Shown: positions 45,978 to 55,300 of the stretch, piece by piece
Position numbering within the stretch: the first letter of the stretch is position 1
How the letters are laid out: the number at the start of each line of letters is the position of its first letter
DNA from: Thalassotalea marina
GTDB taxonomy: Bacteria; Pseudomonadota; Gammaproteobacteria; Enterobacterales; Alteromonadaceae
DNA: 64,000 nucleotides
Assembly: GCF_014656435.1 (NCBI RefSeq)
Contig: NZ_BNCK01000005.1
Location: 310,001 to 374,000 of the forward strand
Reading direction: 5' to 3'
The notes under the pieces: model-generated
What the model was told of the DNA's origin: nothing
The model's input: the letters and a program-made list of their open reading frames with translations, nothing else
The model's database searches: none
Translations under genes and position numbers: made by a program

Positions 45978-46862
45978 ATGTTAGAGAGAATTCATTTAGA
46001 AATTCTATCGGCAATTAAAGAACATGGAACCCTGACAAAAGCCGCAGACGCATTGCACCTGTCGCAATCTGCTCTTAGCCACAGTATAAAAAAACTTGAG
46101 GGGCAGCTATCAACAACCATTTGGCAAAAAGATGGTAGAACATTGCGCCTTACCGCTGCGGGTGAACGTATCCAAAATCTAGCAAACAGAGTGTTACCCC
46201 AGTTTTCACACACAGAATTACTATTAAGCCAAATAGCCAAAGGCGAAAGAGGTTCGCTGCGTATTGGCATGGAATGCCACCCTTGCTACCAATGGCTATT
46301 AAGAGTCATCCAACCATACTTGGGCCAGTGGCCTGACATTGATATTGATGTAAAACAAGAGTTTCAGTTTGGTGCATTAGGTGCGTTATTGAGTTATGAA
46401 ATAGACTTGATCATCACCCCCGATCCTTTATTTAAGCCAAAAATTCAATACATTCCGGTTTTTGATTATGAACATCGCTTAGTGGTTGCTGCATCTCATC
46501 CACTTGCTAAGCAAGACTCTGTATTACCTACACAACTTAGCAACGAAGTGCTATTTAGTTACCCGGTCGAACCTAAACGCTTAGATATTTTTAGCCAATT
46601 TCTAGATCCTGCAAAATGCACGGTAAAACAACACAAAGTCATAGAAACGACTGAAATCATGTTACAAATGGTTGCTGCTGGCCGAGGCATTTGCGCCCTA
46701 CCTGGTTGGTTAGTTGATGAGTATTCAAAAACAATGTCCATTAAAAGCCTGCGTTTTGGTCAACATGGCATTGCTAAACAAATTTTTATTGGTCTGCGTA
46801 AAGACGAACAACATCTAGGATATTTAACCGACTTTGTTGAGCTAGCGAAAATCACGCAGTAG
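45978..46862 (+). CDS. metR: MetR-type LysR-family transcriptional regulator
   Basis: 294 aa. N-terminal winged HTH (about 1-60: AADALHLSQSALSHSIKKLEGQL) and a periplasmic-binding-fold effector domain with MECHPCYQWLLRVIQPYL, FDYEHRLVVAASHPLA, LFSYPVEPKRLDIF and MVAAGRGICALPGWLV. These segments follow E. coli MetR closely (IECHSCIQWL, YPVQRSRLDV, MVAARMGIAALPHWVV, from memory). MetR uses homocysteine as co-effector. It lies 171 nt after mesD in the same direction. Confidence 0.9.
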   Translation: MLERIHLEILSAIKEHGTLTKAADALHLSQSALSHSIKKLEGQLSTTIWQKDGRTLRLTAAGERIQNLANRVLPQFSHTELLLSQIAKGERGSLRIGMECHPCYQWLLRVIQPYLGQWPDIDIDVKQEFQFGALGALLSYEIDLIITPDPLFKPKIQYIPVFDYEHRLVVAASHPLAKQDSVLPTQLSNEVLFSYPVEPKRLDIFSQFLDPAKCTVKQHKVIETTEIMLQMVAAGRGICALPGWLVDEYSKTMSIKSLRFGQHGIAKQIFIGLRKDEQHLGYLTDFVELAKITQ

Positions 46863-46960
46863 TAGCTTAGCTCACATTTGTACATCTAGATTGATAACAC
46901 AACAGCCAGTAGCCGACTTGGCGCTCCGTGTTGCAAATAACGTAAAGTCACCTCTAGCAC

Positions 46961-46989
46961 TCGTTACCTTATTTTCAGTTAGGTAACGA
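46961..46989. other. Perfect 9-nt inverted repeat in metR-fagA intergenic region
   Basis: TCGTTACCT (46961-46969) and AGGTAACGA (46981-46989), 11-nt spacer. It could be the metR terminator stem without T-tract, or an operator. No other gene is visible in 46863-47139. Confidence 0.45.
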
Positions 46990-47083
46990 ATTATGCCAAT
47001 TGAATTAAATATTTATTTTAATTGGAAATACACTTCCCGCTATTTTGTTCTGGCACTTTCAAACAAGTTTACCCGCCAATATT

Positions 47084-47110
47084 GATAATGATAATTAATT
47101 GCATTAACAT
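47084..47110 (+). promoter_or_regulatory. Fur box and promoter of fagA-like/fumC operon
   Basis: GATAATGATAATTAATTGC (47084-47102) matches the 19-bp Fur consensus at 15 positions, the first 12 in a row. A -35-like TTGATA (47082-47087) and -10-like TAACAT (47105-47110), 17 nt apart, overlap it, so Fur-iron would block transcription. Confidence 0.72.
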
Positions 47111-47139
47111 CAATTAAAATCGTTTTATCTTGTATTAAT

Positions 47140-47487
47140 ATGACTAGCATTGTGATTGAGCAGCTAAGAAACAAAATTAGATTTGCTCATGAGCCTAACA
47201 ACCCTTTGCTTATTAACTTATGGCTATCGGAAGAGAATTTTGCTCTATCAGCGATTAACAACAGACAGACTTTGCGTAAACAATATGAAGCGCAATTTAG
47301 ATTGTTATTAGAAACCATCGTCGATGAGCTGTTACCTGAGCATTGGCGACGATGCTGCTTAGATCATATTTATCAACCAATATCCTCTTTACAAAAACTT
47401 GCTGACAGCGATAAATCGCAACGCCATATTCGTCAATTAATGGCAGAGCTCAATATTAGCTGTCAGTATGTATCACATAGCCTTTAA
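47140..47487 (+). CDS. FagA-like small protein, Fur-controlled
   Basis: 115 aa helical cytoplasmic protein (LLLETIVDELLPEHWRRCCLDHIYQPISSLQKLADSDKSQRHIRQLMAELN). It lies between a Fur box and fumC, as fagA does in the Pseudomonas aeruginosa fagA-fumC-sodA operon; the DELLPEHWRRCCLD pattern fits what I remember of that family but I cannot align it here. Function unknown even in Pseudomonas. It ends 16 nt before the fumC start. Confidence 0.65.
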   Translation: MTSIVIEQLRNKIRFAHEPNNPLLINLWLSEENFALSAINNRQTLRKQYEAQFRLLLETIVDELLPEHWRRCCLDHIYQPISSLQKLADSDKSQRHIRQLMAELNISCQYVSHSL

Positions 47488-47503
47488 TCCTTTAGGAGAA
47501 TTC

Positions 47504-48886
47504 ATGAGTCAGTTCCGCATCGAAAAAGACAGCATGGGCGAATTACAAGTGCCGACAAATGCACTGTACGGCGCACAAACACAGCGTGCAGTAAATAATT
47601 TCCCCATAAGTGGGCAATCTATGCCTAAAACATTTATTAAGGCACTTTTACTTGCCAAACAAGCCGCAGCAAAGGCGAATAGCGAACTCAAGCTTATTCC
47701 CAAGCAAATGGGACAAGCAATTGAGCAAGCAGTAGAAGCATTGTTAGCGGAAGATTATATGCAAAATTTCCCTGTTGATGTGTTCCAAACTGGCTCTGGC
47801 ACCAGCTCAAATATGAATGCTAATGAAGTATTATCTACCTTAGCAAGCCGTATTTATGGTGATACCGTTGGCGCCAATGATCACATTAATTATGGACAAA
47901 GTAGCAACGACATTATTCCATCAACCATACACATTAGTGCGGCGATAGAACTTAGCGAAAAGTTATTGCCTGCCCTTCGCCACCTTGAACAGACTACTCG
48001 TGAAAAAGCAAAAGAAGTTGAGCATTTTGTCAAAACAGGTCGCACTCATTTAATGGATGCCATGCCGGTTACTTTAGGCCAATCATTAAATGCATGGGCT
48101 GATCAAATCGCTCAAAATATTACGCAGCTGACCTTAATGCAGCCTAGCATTCAGAGTTTAGCTCAAGGTGGTACGGCGGTTGGGACGGGTATTAACGCTG
48201 ATCCTGCTTTTGCCAAAGCATTTAACAAAGCACTTTTTGATAAAACAGGTATTCAATTTACACCCGCAAATAACTTTTTCACTCACATCGGCTCACAAGA
48301 CATCGCGGTTGCCCTTTCTGGTCAGTTAAAAACAACAGCGGTTAGTATCATGAAGATTGCTAATGATTTACGTTGGATGAACTCAGGACCACTAGCAGGT
48401 TTAGGTGAAATTGAATTAGAAGCACTTCAACCGGGTTCTTCAATCATGCCAGGCAAAGTAAACCCGGTGATTCCAGAAGCTGCCGCTATGGTTGCTGCGC
48501 AAGTGATTGGTAATGACACCACGATTACTATAGGCGGACAATCGGGGAATTTTGAGTTAAATGTGATGCTGCCTGTTATCGCCAAAAACTTGCTGGAAAG
48601 CATTGAAATTTTGTCTAATGTTAGTGTTTTACTAGCAGACAAAGCCATCGCAAGTTTTACCGTAAATGAAGAAAAACTAGCACAAGCTTTAGCTAAAAAC
48701 CCCATTCTAGTTACTGCGCTAAACCCTATCATAGGTTATTTAAAAGCCGCTGAAATCGCCAAATTAGCGTATAAACAAAAAAGGCCAATTATTGATGTTG
48801 CTGCTGAACACACAGATCTGAGTAAGGAAGAGCTAGCCCGTTTGTTAGATCCTGCAAAACTCACGTTAGGTGGCGTTCAAAACTAA
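47504..48886 (+). CDS. fumC: Class II fumarate hydratase
   Basis: 460 aa, iron-free fumarase that interconverts fumarate and malate. GSGTSSNMNANEV, TGRTHLMDAMPVTLGQ and the superfamily signature GSSIMPGKVNP (about 311-321) are present. The ATG at 47504 follows AGGAG by 5 nt; an in-frame ATG further upstream at 47468 overlaps the previous gene and is not used. The Fur box before the operon fits its role as replacement for the iron-sulfur fumarase under iron shortage. Confidence 0.95.
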   Translation: MSQFRIEKDSMGELQVPTNALYGAQTQRAVNNFPISGQSMPKTFIKALLLAKQAAAKANSELKLIPKQMGQAIEQAVEALLAEDYMQNFPVDVFQTGSGTSSNMNANEVLSTLASRIYGDTVGANDHINYGQSSNDIIPSTIHISAAIELSEKLLPALRHLEQTTREKAKEVEHFVKTGRTHLMDAMPVTLGQSLNAWADQIAQNITQLTLMQPSIQSLAQGGTAVGTGINADPAFAKAFNKALFDKTGIQFTPANNFFTHIGSQDIAVALSGQLKTTAVSIMKIANDLRWMNSGPLAGLGEIELEALQPGSSIMPGKVNPVIPEAAAMVAAQVIGNDTTITIGGQSGNFELNVMLPVIAKNLLESIEILSNVSVLLADKAIASFTVNEEKLAQALAKNPILVTALNPIIGYLKAAEIAKLAYKQKRPIIDVAAEHTDLSKEELARLLDPAKLTLGGVQN

Positions 48887-49017
48887 ACATCTGTTCAATA
48901 AAGTTAGCATGCCGCTCAGAAGTAGTCATGCTAACTTTTCTTAATATTTTTCTTTCAAAATAGTTTTAGATAACAAAACCTTAAAAATAAATACATCTTC
49001 CTCCTCACACACCCAAT

Positions 49018-49066
49018 TGATAATCATTCGTATTTATATTGACATTTACAAAAGGTTTTGTAGAAT
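49018..49066 (+). promoter_or_regulatory. Fur box plus strong promoter of hmuR-like operon
   Basis: TGATAATCATTCGTATTT (49018-49035) resembles gammaproteobacterial Fur sites of the TGATAATCATTC type. It is followed at once by a perfect -35 TTGACA (49039-49044), a 16-nt spacer and -10 TAGAAT (49061-49066). The leader to the receptor start is about 30 nt. Iron-repressed expression is predicted. Confidence 0.68.
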
Positions 49067-49103
49067 TTTGCGCTAATACCTACTGCCCAAATAGAAAAAT
49101 ATT

Positions 49104-51089
49104 TTGAATTATTTAATGCCGCTTTCATTGTCATTATTGCTGTTACCTACACATTTAATGGCAAATAACCTTAAAACAGAGATTGACGAACACATTGTTG
49201 TCACTGGCACAAAAACACCTAAATTATTAAGTAATTCGCCAGTTTCTGTCGAAGTGATCAGTGGAGATACTATTGCTCTTATTTCTCAGGGTACATTAGC
49301 GCAAACATTAGAGTTTATTCCCGGTGTTGTTATCACTCGTAGTGCAAAAGATGGCTACAACATACAAATGCAGGGCTTTGATAGCAAACATGTACTAGTA
49401 CTGATAGACGGTCAGCCACTTATCTCCCCAGCTAATGGCGCCGTTGATTTAGACCAGGTCAGTGTTAACAACATCGAACAAATAGAAGTTATAAAGGGTG
49501 CGTCTTCTGTACTGTATGGAAGCTCTGCTATGGGTGGTGTGATCAATATCATCACCAAAAGAGAACAAGACGAGCAATTATCGCTGACTTATCAAATTAG
49601 CTCTTATTTAGACAATGCCCTTAAAAAACGTGATGGCGATCAGTTGTCACATTTATTTAAAATTAACGCCTCATCCACGTTATTTAACTGGCACCACCAA
49701 GTTAACCTTCAAGTCATTCAAGACGCAGGTTTTGATTATAATGCTAATACTGTTAGCCATAACGCCGCTGCTTTAGATAAAACATTCTTTAATCTGCAAA
49801 GTTATAAAGCATTTGAATTCACTGAGGCAAGGTTCAAATATCAATATTTTGAAGAAAGTAAAAAGCGAGCATCGTCTTCTATTCCCGGTCAAATGGGCAA
49901 GCTTTATTACCGCTCAGATGTCGATCAGCATCAAGTTGATATCAATTTAAACAACAGTGACGCTAATTGGAAAGTCAATACCCGATACATCAAACATCAA
50001 GAAACCAGCGGCCAATCAAATAGTTTACGTGAATCGGATATAGAACTTGCTGAAATTGACGGGATCAAAGTTTGGCAACATGGCTCAACGAACCCAAAAT
50101 CAGCAGGTCAAAGTGGCGGTGAAGTTGTCACAGGTTTTGTCGTGCACTATGACAGTTTAAATCAATTAAAACCAGCGACACAAAGTGTAGAAATTGATGG
50201 TAAAAATCGCCATAGTGTCGAGCTTTACAGCCAATACAACTTTATAAAATCGTCTTATCAGTGGCTTGCTGGATTTCGCGCGCAACAAGACTCAGATTTT
50301 GGTTTTCATTCGGCATTACGCACCAGTGGTATGTTGCAACTGGGTAACAAATCATCTCAGTGGCAGCTTAGAGCCGGTTACGGGCAAGGCTATCGTGTAC
50401 CTGATTTAAAAGAAAGGTACTACGTTTTTGACCATAGTAACTTAGGTTATATGGTGTTAGGCAACGATAAGCTAAACCCGGAGCAATCTGACAGTGTTAA
50501 CATTGGCTTAAGTCATCAAACTACAGTGTTTAATGGTGCAGCAAACTATTCAGCAGAACTTAACACCCATTACACAGAAACCGATAATTTAATCACAACC
50601 GTTATTGATCGAGCACAGTCTGAGCTAACGGGTTTAAATATATCCGTTTATACAAACATCGCCTCTTCAAAAATTTATGGCTTTGATTTATCGAATGAAA
50701 TCAAGTTTAACCATTGGTACAGCCAAGTTAACTACAGTTACATCGATAGTGAGGATTCCCAAGGTAAACGCCTCAGTACGAGGCCTCGCCACCAAATTAA
50801 GTTTAACTTAGGCGTTGAATTACCTAGTTATGACATAGAAGCCTTGTTGTACTTAGTGTATCAAGCGGACGAAGCGCTACCGAGCGGATTTGTTGGCTAT
50901 GCTAAAAAAGACTACACCACAGTAAATTTTAATCTAAAGCAACAATTGACCAACCAAATTAATTGGTACCTAGCTTTAGATAATATCTTTAATGAACACC
51001 AATCCCCTGATGCCGTTCAGACGGGGCTTTTTGATCCCAGACCAGTATCTAGCCAAGAGCTTCGCATTGGCCTTCATTACCAATTTTAA
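49104..51089 (+). CDS. hmuR: HmuR-like heme TonB-dependent receptor
   Basis: 661 aa outer-membrane receptor. Signal peptide (about 1-20, LMANN), TonB box EHIVVTGTKTPK, plug with VLYGSSAMGGVINIIT, and a barrel containing GYRVPDLKERYYVFDHSNLGY (430-449). The YRVP plus a His 14 residues later (Tyr430, His444), followed by GNDKLNPE, mirrors the YRAP/His/NPDL heme motif of Porphyromonas HmuR (from memory). The start is TTG at 49104 or ATG at 49116. Followed by hmuY-like and CobN-like genes, which supports heme rather than cobalamin. Confidence 0.83.
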   Translation: MNYLMPLSLSLLLLPTHLMANNLKTEIDEHIVVTGTKTPKLLSNSPVSVEVISGDTIALISQGTLAQTLEFIPGVVITRSAKDGYNIQMQGFDSKHVLVLIDGQPLISPANGAVDLDQVSVNNIEQIEVIKGASSVLYGSSAMGGVINIITKREQDEQLSLTYQISSYLDNALKKRDGDQLSHLFKINASSTLFNWHHQVNLQVIQDAGFDYNANTVSHNAAALDKTFFNLQSYKAFEFTEARFKYQYFEESKKRASSSIPGQMGKLYYRSDVDQHQVDINLNNSDANWKVNTRYIKHQETSGQSNSLRESDIELAEIDGIKVWQHGSTNPKSAGQSGGEVVTGFVVHYDSLNQLKPATQSVEIDGKNRHSVELYSQYNFIKSSYQWLAGFRAQQDSDFGFHSALRTSGMLQLGNKSSQWQLRAGYGQGYRVPDLKERYYVFDHSNLGYMVLGNDKLNPEQSDSVNIGLSHQTTVFNGAANYSAELNTHYTETDNLITTVIDRAQSELTGLNISVYTNIASSKIYGFDLSNEIKFNHWYSQVNYSYIDSEDSQGKRLSTRPRHQIKFNLGVELPSYDIEALLYLVYQADEALPSGFVGYAKKDYTTVNFNLKQQLTNQINWYLALDNIFNEHQSPDAVQTGLFDPRPVSSQELRIGLHYQF

Positions 51090-51127
51090 CCGCTCACTTA
51101 ATAAGTGAAACAAAGAGAGACAACCAC

Positions 51128-52246
51128 ATGAAACACTTACCTACCCTTTCAACTTTATCATTAGCTTTGCTGCTAGCCGCTTGTGGCGGAGGCTCGTCAT
51201 CAAAAGATGACGCTACACCAACATCCGAGCCAACGCCTGATCCCAAACCCGTTGTTAGCCAATTTGGTCCTTTTGCTACCGGCTCATCAGCAGCACCCAA
51301 AACGGTTTATTTTGATTTAGATAACGGCGAAGTGGTGGAATTGACGACAGAGCAAGCTAAAGAAAATAAAGAATGGGACATCGCTTTTCAACGCACAAAA
51401 GTGTTTTTAAACCAACATGCTGACAACACTGTGTTGATGCACTTTACCGCCAACAACGCTGATTTTTTTGATCAAGACGGCAAAGCCATTGCTGACAAGT
51501 TTACAACTGCTAACGCCGAAACTGAATTAGAAGATTACGAAGTAGTAACAAACGACAGCATTCCTAGTGATGAAAGCGAATTTTCAGGTGATACCAGCAA
51601 TGAAATCTTAACTGGCTTTTACAGTTACAACAGCAGTACACACCAGGTTAGTGCTGCAAGCGACAACTACTACATTGTTAGTTCAAATGATGCATACACT
51701 AAATTTAGCGTAACCAATTTAGCCGGAAATTCTGCGCGATTAATGTCTGATATTGAATTGACCTATACTCGTCAAACAGCAGCAGATACAGAGTTTGTTA
51801 ATGAGCAAACAATCAATTTAGATTTGGATATGTTGTGTGCCAACGCAGAGCAAGTGTACGTTAGTTTTGAAGCTGCAATGGAAGTGACAGCAGATGACGC
51901 CTATGACTTAAGCATTCCTTGTGGTGAAGGTGGTGCGAAGTTTGACATTAATTTACATGCTGACGCTAAAGCTTTCCAAGACTTTAATAATGAGCACACA
52001 AATATCAACCCTCAAGCAGTTCGCTATTACGGCTTCCAATCAAACGAATATAGCACCGCGGCATTCGATCAACACAAGTGGTATGCCTACAACCTAGAAG
52101 GTGGTCACAAGCTTTGGTCACAATACGGTGTTTACATTATTAAAAATGCCAATGGCCATTTCAAACTACAAATCACTAGCTATTATGATGCTGATGGTAA
52201 TTCAGGAAATTACACCTTCAGAGCTAATGCGCTAGCGGCCAAATAA
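51128..52246 (+). CDS. hmuY: HmuY-family heme-binding lipoprotein, apparently doubled
   Basis: 372 aa lipoprotein: signal peptide and lipobox LLAAC at about 16-20, then a Ser/Pro linker. HmuY-type beta segments are VYFDLDNGEVVELTTEQAKENKEWDIAFQR (WDIAFxR is a family hallmark) and, at the end, DQHKWYAYNLEGGHKLW followed by YGVYIIKNANGHFKLQITSYY. The pattern ...YYIVSSNDAYTKFSVTNL earlier in the chain looks like a first copy of that ending, so the protein may hold two HmuY-like units; P. gingivalis HmuY is about 216 aa. It lies 38 nt after the receptor gene. Confidence 0.82.
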   Translation: MKHLPTLSTLSLALLLAACGGGSSSKDDATPTSEPTPDPKPVVSQFGPFATGSSAAPKTVYFDLDNGEVVELTTEQAKENKEWDIAFQRTKVFLNQHADNTVLMHFTANNADFFDQDGKAIADKFTTANAETELEDYEVVTNDSIPSDESEFSGDTSNEILTGFYSYNSSTHQVSAASDNYYIVSSNDAYTKFSVTNLAGNSARLMSDIELTYTRQTAADTEFVNEQTINLDLDMLCANAEQVYVSFEAAMEVTADDAYDLSIPCGEGGAKFDINLHADAKAFQDFNNEHTNINPQAVRYYGFQSNEYSTAAFDQHKWYAYNLEGGHKLWSQYGVYIIKNANGHFKLQITSYYDADGNSGNYTFRANALAAK

Positions 52247-52258
52247 TAAAAACACAAG

Positions 52259-52284
52259 TTGAAGGGGCTAAAAAACCTCTTCAA
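52259..52284 (+). other. Hairpin between hmuY-like and hmuS-like genes
   Basis: TTGAAGGGG (52259-52267) pairs with CCTCTTCAA (52276-52284), one G-T pair, loop CTAAAAAA, followed by an A-rich tract. It begins 12 nt after the hmuY-like stop and ends 23 nt before the CobN-like ATG. No T-tract, so it looks like a processing or stability element rather than a full terminator. Confidence 0.6.
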
Positions 52285-52306
52285 CTTAAAAAAACGAGCC
52301 TCACTT

Positions 52307-55300
52307 ATGATCAAATTTATCGCCAGCTTAATCATCGCATGGATGTGTTGTTATGCAACTAACGCATATAGCTACTCAGACAAGGACGCTAGCATATTAT
52401 TTATTAGCTCAGCGCACAGCAACAAAGCCAAAGTTGACCTATTAAAAAAAATCGCACAACAGCACCCTATAAAATGGCAAGTCAGCCATAAAGCTGCCAG
52501 CCAAATCAAAGATATATTGGCCTTTGAGCAAACCATATCTGATTACGACATCATTGTTTTAGACGGTGTATCTGAACGCGAGTCAGCCACCACTTTTCAA
52601 GGCTATTTACCCATAATCGCTACAACGAACAAACATGTAATCGCGCCAGGTTGGTTGATTGAACAAAGAGCTCAACAAGGTTTTAATGACAAACAACAAA
52701 CGGCATTTAAAGATTATTGGCGAAATGGTGGACGGGCAAACTATAGCGAGCTACTGAATTTTATTAGTAAAGACATAGCTAATATCGCCGCAGCACAACA
52801 GCTTAAAATTAAGGCTCCGATTATTTTTCCAAGCAAAGGCTTGTATCACCCAGAACAGCCCAATTTAATCAGCAACAATTTAGATACGTTTTATCAATGG
52901 CGAAAACCACAGGCTGATCAAGCTAAAGTTGCCTTGTTATTCAATCGCGCCAGCATTGAAACTGAGCAAACGCAGCTTATAGATCAAACCATCGCCAAGC
53001 TTGAACAGGCAGGTGTTCATGTTGTGCCCTTCTTTTTTAAATTATCCCGAGCAGCACAAGACTATAAAGAATTACTGTACTTGGAAAACAGTAACGAGAT
53101 TAATGTCGATTTGATCATTAATTTTCGTAATATTCACTGGGCTAATCAACGTAAAGTTGAATTTGAACAGTTTGGTGTACCCGTGTTGCAAGCGATGACC
53201 TACTACGCTGGCAACACTGAAGCTTGGGAACAGGATAACCAAGGGGTAGACGCAGGAATGATGGCCTTTACCTTAGTATTACCAGAAACTGCCGGGGTCA
53301 CTGATCCTATGATAGTGGCGGCAAAAGATAGAACAACACAAGAGTTGCAAATTATCGACTACCAACTACAACACTTGGTCAACAAGGCGATAAATTTAAC
53401 CCGCTTAAAGTACAAACCTAACCCAGAGAAAAAAATTACGGTTTTTGTTTGGGGGGATACGGATGTTGGCGCGTCATTTTTAAACGTGCCACAAAGCTTA
53501 AGTGCTATTACTACTGAACTCCATGGACACGATTACGATATCCCAAAACAACCTGACAGTTTCTTTACTGATAGAGTTAAGCGAATTCTAGACCCGTTTT
53601 ATCGCAAACTTGAGCTTGAAGCTTTACTCAGCGATGATTTAGCAGAATTAATGCCTATAGCAGAATATCAGGCGTGGTTCTCTACCCTACCACAATCGTT
53701 ACAAGATCAAGTAACAAGCCACTGGGGACAACCGCAGGATAACTTTATGGCGATCGAACGCGACGGTAAAGACTACTTTGTTTTACCACGTATGCGAAAT
53801 GGCAATATGTTAGTGATGCGCCAGCCTCCGCGGTCAGATAAAAAAAATGATGAAAATGGCATTTACCACCAAGGTATAGTGCCAATTAACCATTTTTATT
53901 TAGCTGCCTATTTTTATGCACGTGATTATTGGCAAAGTGATGCCATTGTTCACTTGGGCACACACGGCTCACAAGAATATTTAGGTGGTAAAGAACGTGG
54001 TTTATCTATGTTTGATCAGGGCAACCTTGCGGTTTGGGATACACCTGTGGTTTATCCATTTATCGTTGACGATGTTGGTGAAGCAATGCAAACCAAGCGC
54101 CGAGGCCGTGCTACGGTAATTTCACACATGACGCCGCCGTTCGCCGCAGCTGGTTTACACGGTGATATTGCACATTTGCACGAGTTAATGCATCAATACA
54201 AACAACTTGATCAGGGTGGTGTTAAACAAAAAACCGCTCAGCAAATCAAAGACACATGTTTTGATATTAATATATGTAAAGATATTGGTTGGCAAAATGA
54301 GCAAATAGACGCTGATTTTACTGCTTTTTACCATGCACTTCATGTGCACTTAGAAGAACTGGCAAGTGCCAATCAACCTCTAGGGTTACACACTTTTGGA
54401 CAGCTTGCCGACTTGCCGCTTTTAACATCAACCCTGATCCAAATGTTAGGTAACGACTTTGTTAAACTGGCAGCGGCATTTGAACATCAGTATTTTGATG
54501 TTGCTAGTCATCAACATGACGACCAAGATCATAACCACAGCTTTCATGGCGATAATGCACAAAAGCTTAAAGCTCAAACAAAGCTGGTCGATAAATCAAG
54601 TCACCAAGACTTAGAGCAACTTTCAGGTTATCAAACCACGCTTAACTACATTGTTAAACCACTATTAAAGGATGCTCAAGTAAAACAACCTGTGTCAATT
54701 GATGATATCGATCAAGAGCTGCTAGCTTATATCAATAAAGGCAAAGGCTTTTTTAACGACATGCGCCAAATTCGTGAATTAACAAGTATCAGCGATTTTT
54801 TATCGGGCAAATATATTCCAGTAAAAACAGGTGGCGATCCGATAAGACATCCAGAATCACTGGCAACGGGCTTTAATTTATATGGTTTTGACCCATCAAA
54901 AGTGCCTACGCAGGCAGCGTTTGAACAAGGTAAAGAATTGATCAACCAGATGATCAGCAACCATGTAGCCAAGCACGGTAAGTATCCAGACAAAATGGCG
55001 TTTTCGCTTTGGTCAATTGAAACCATGCGACATTATGGTGTACTAGAAGCACAAGCTTTATACGCCATGGGGGTTAAACCTAAATGGTCTGCAACCGGCC
55101 GCGTCATTGGTACTGAAATTATTCCTTATGAAGAATTAAAACGCCCACGTGTTGATGTGGTGTTATCAGCTACGGGTTTATATCGCGATGCTTTTCCTAA
55201 TGTCATGCAACGTTTAGCCAAAGCGGTAGAACAAGTTGCCGCCTTAAAGGAAGAATCGAACCCTATTTGGCGCAATAGTGAACGCATCAAAGCTGATTTA

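Noticed and set aside
49104-51089. BtuB-type cobalamin receptor
   Set aside because: The YRVP...His444 heme-type motif and HmuY neighbour favour heme, and no cobalamin riboswitch fold is seen in the 218-nt leader region.
52259-52306. TTG start extending the HmuS-like protein by 16 residues
   Set aside because: The extension lies in the hairpin and would put basic residues before a normal signal peptide; ATG 52307 is better.
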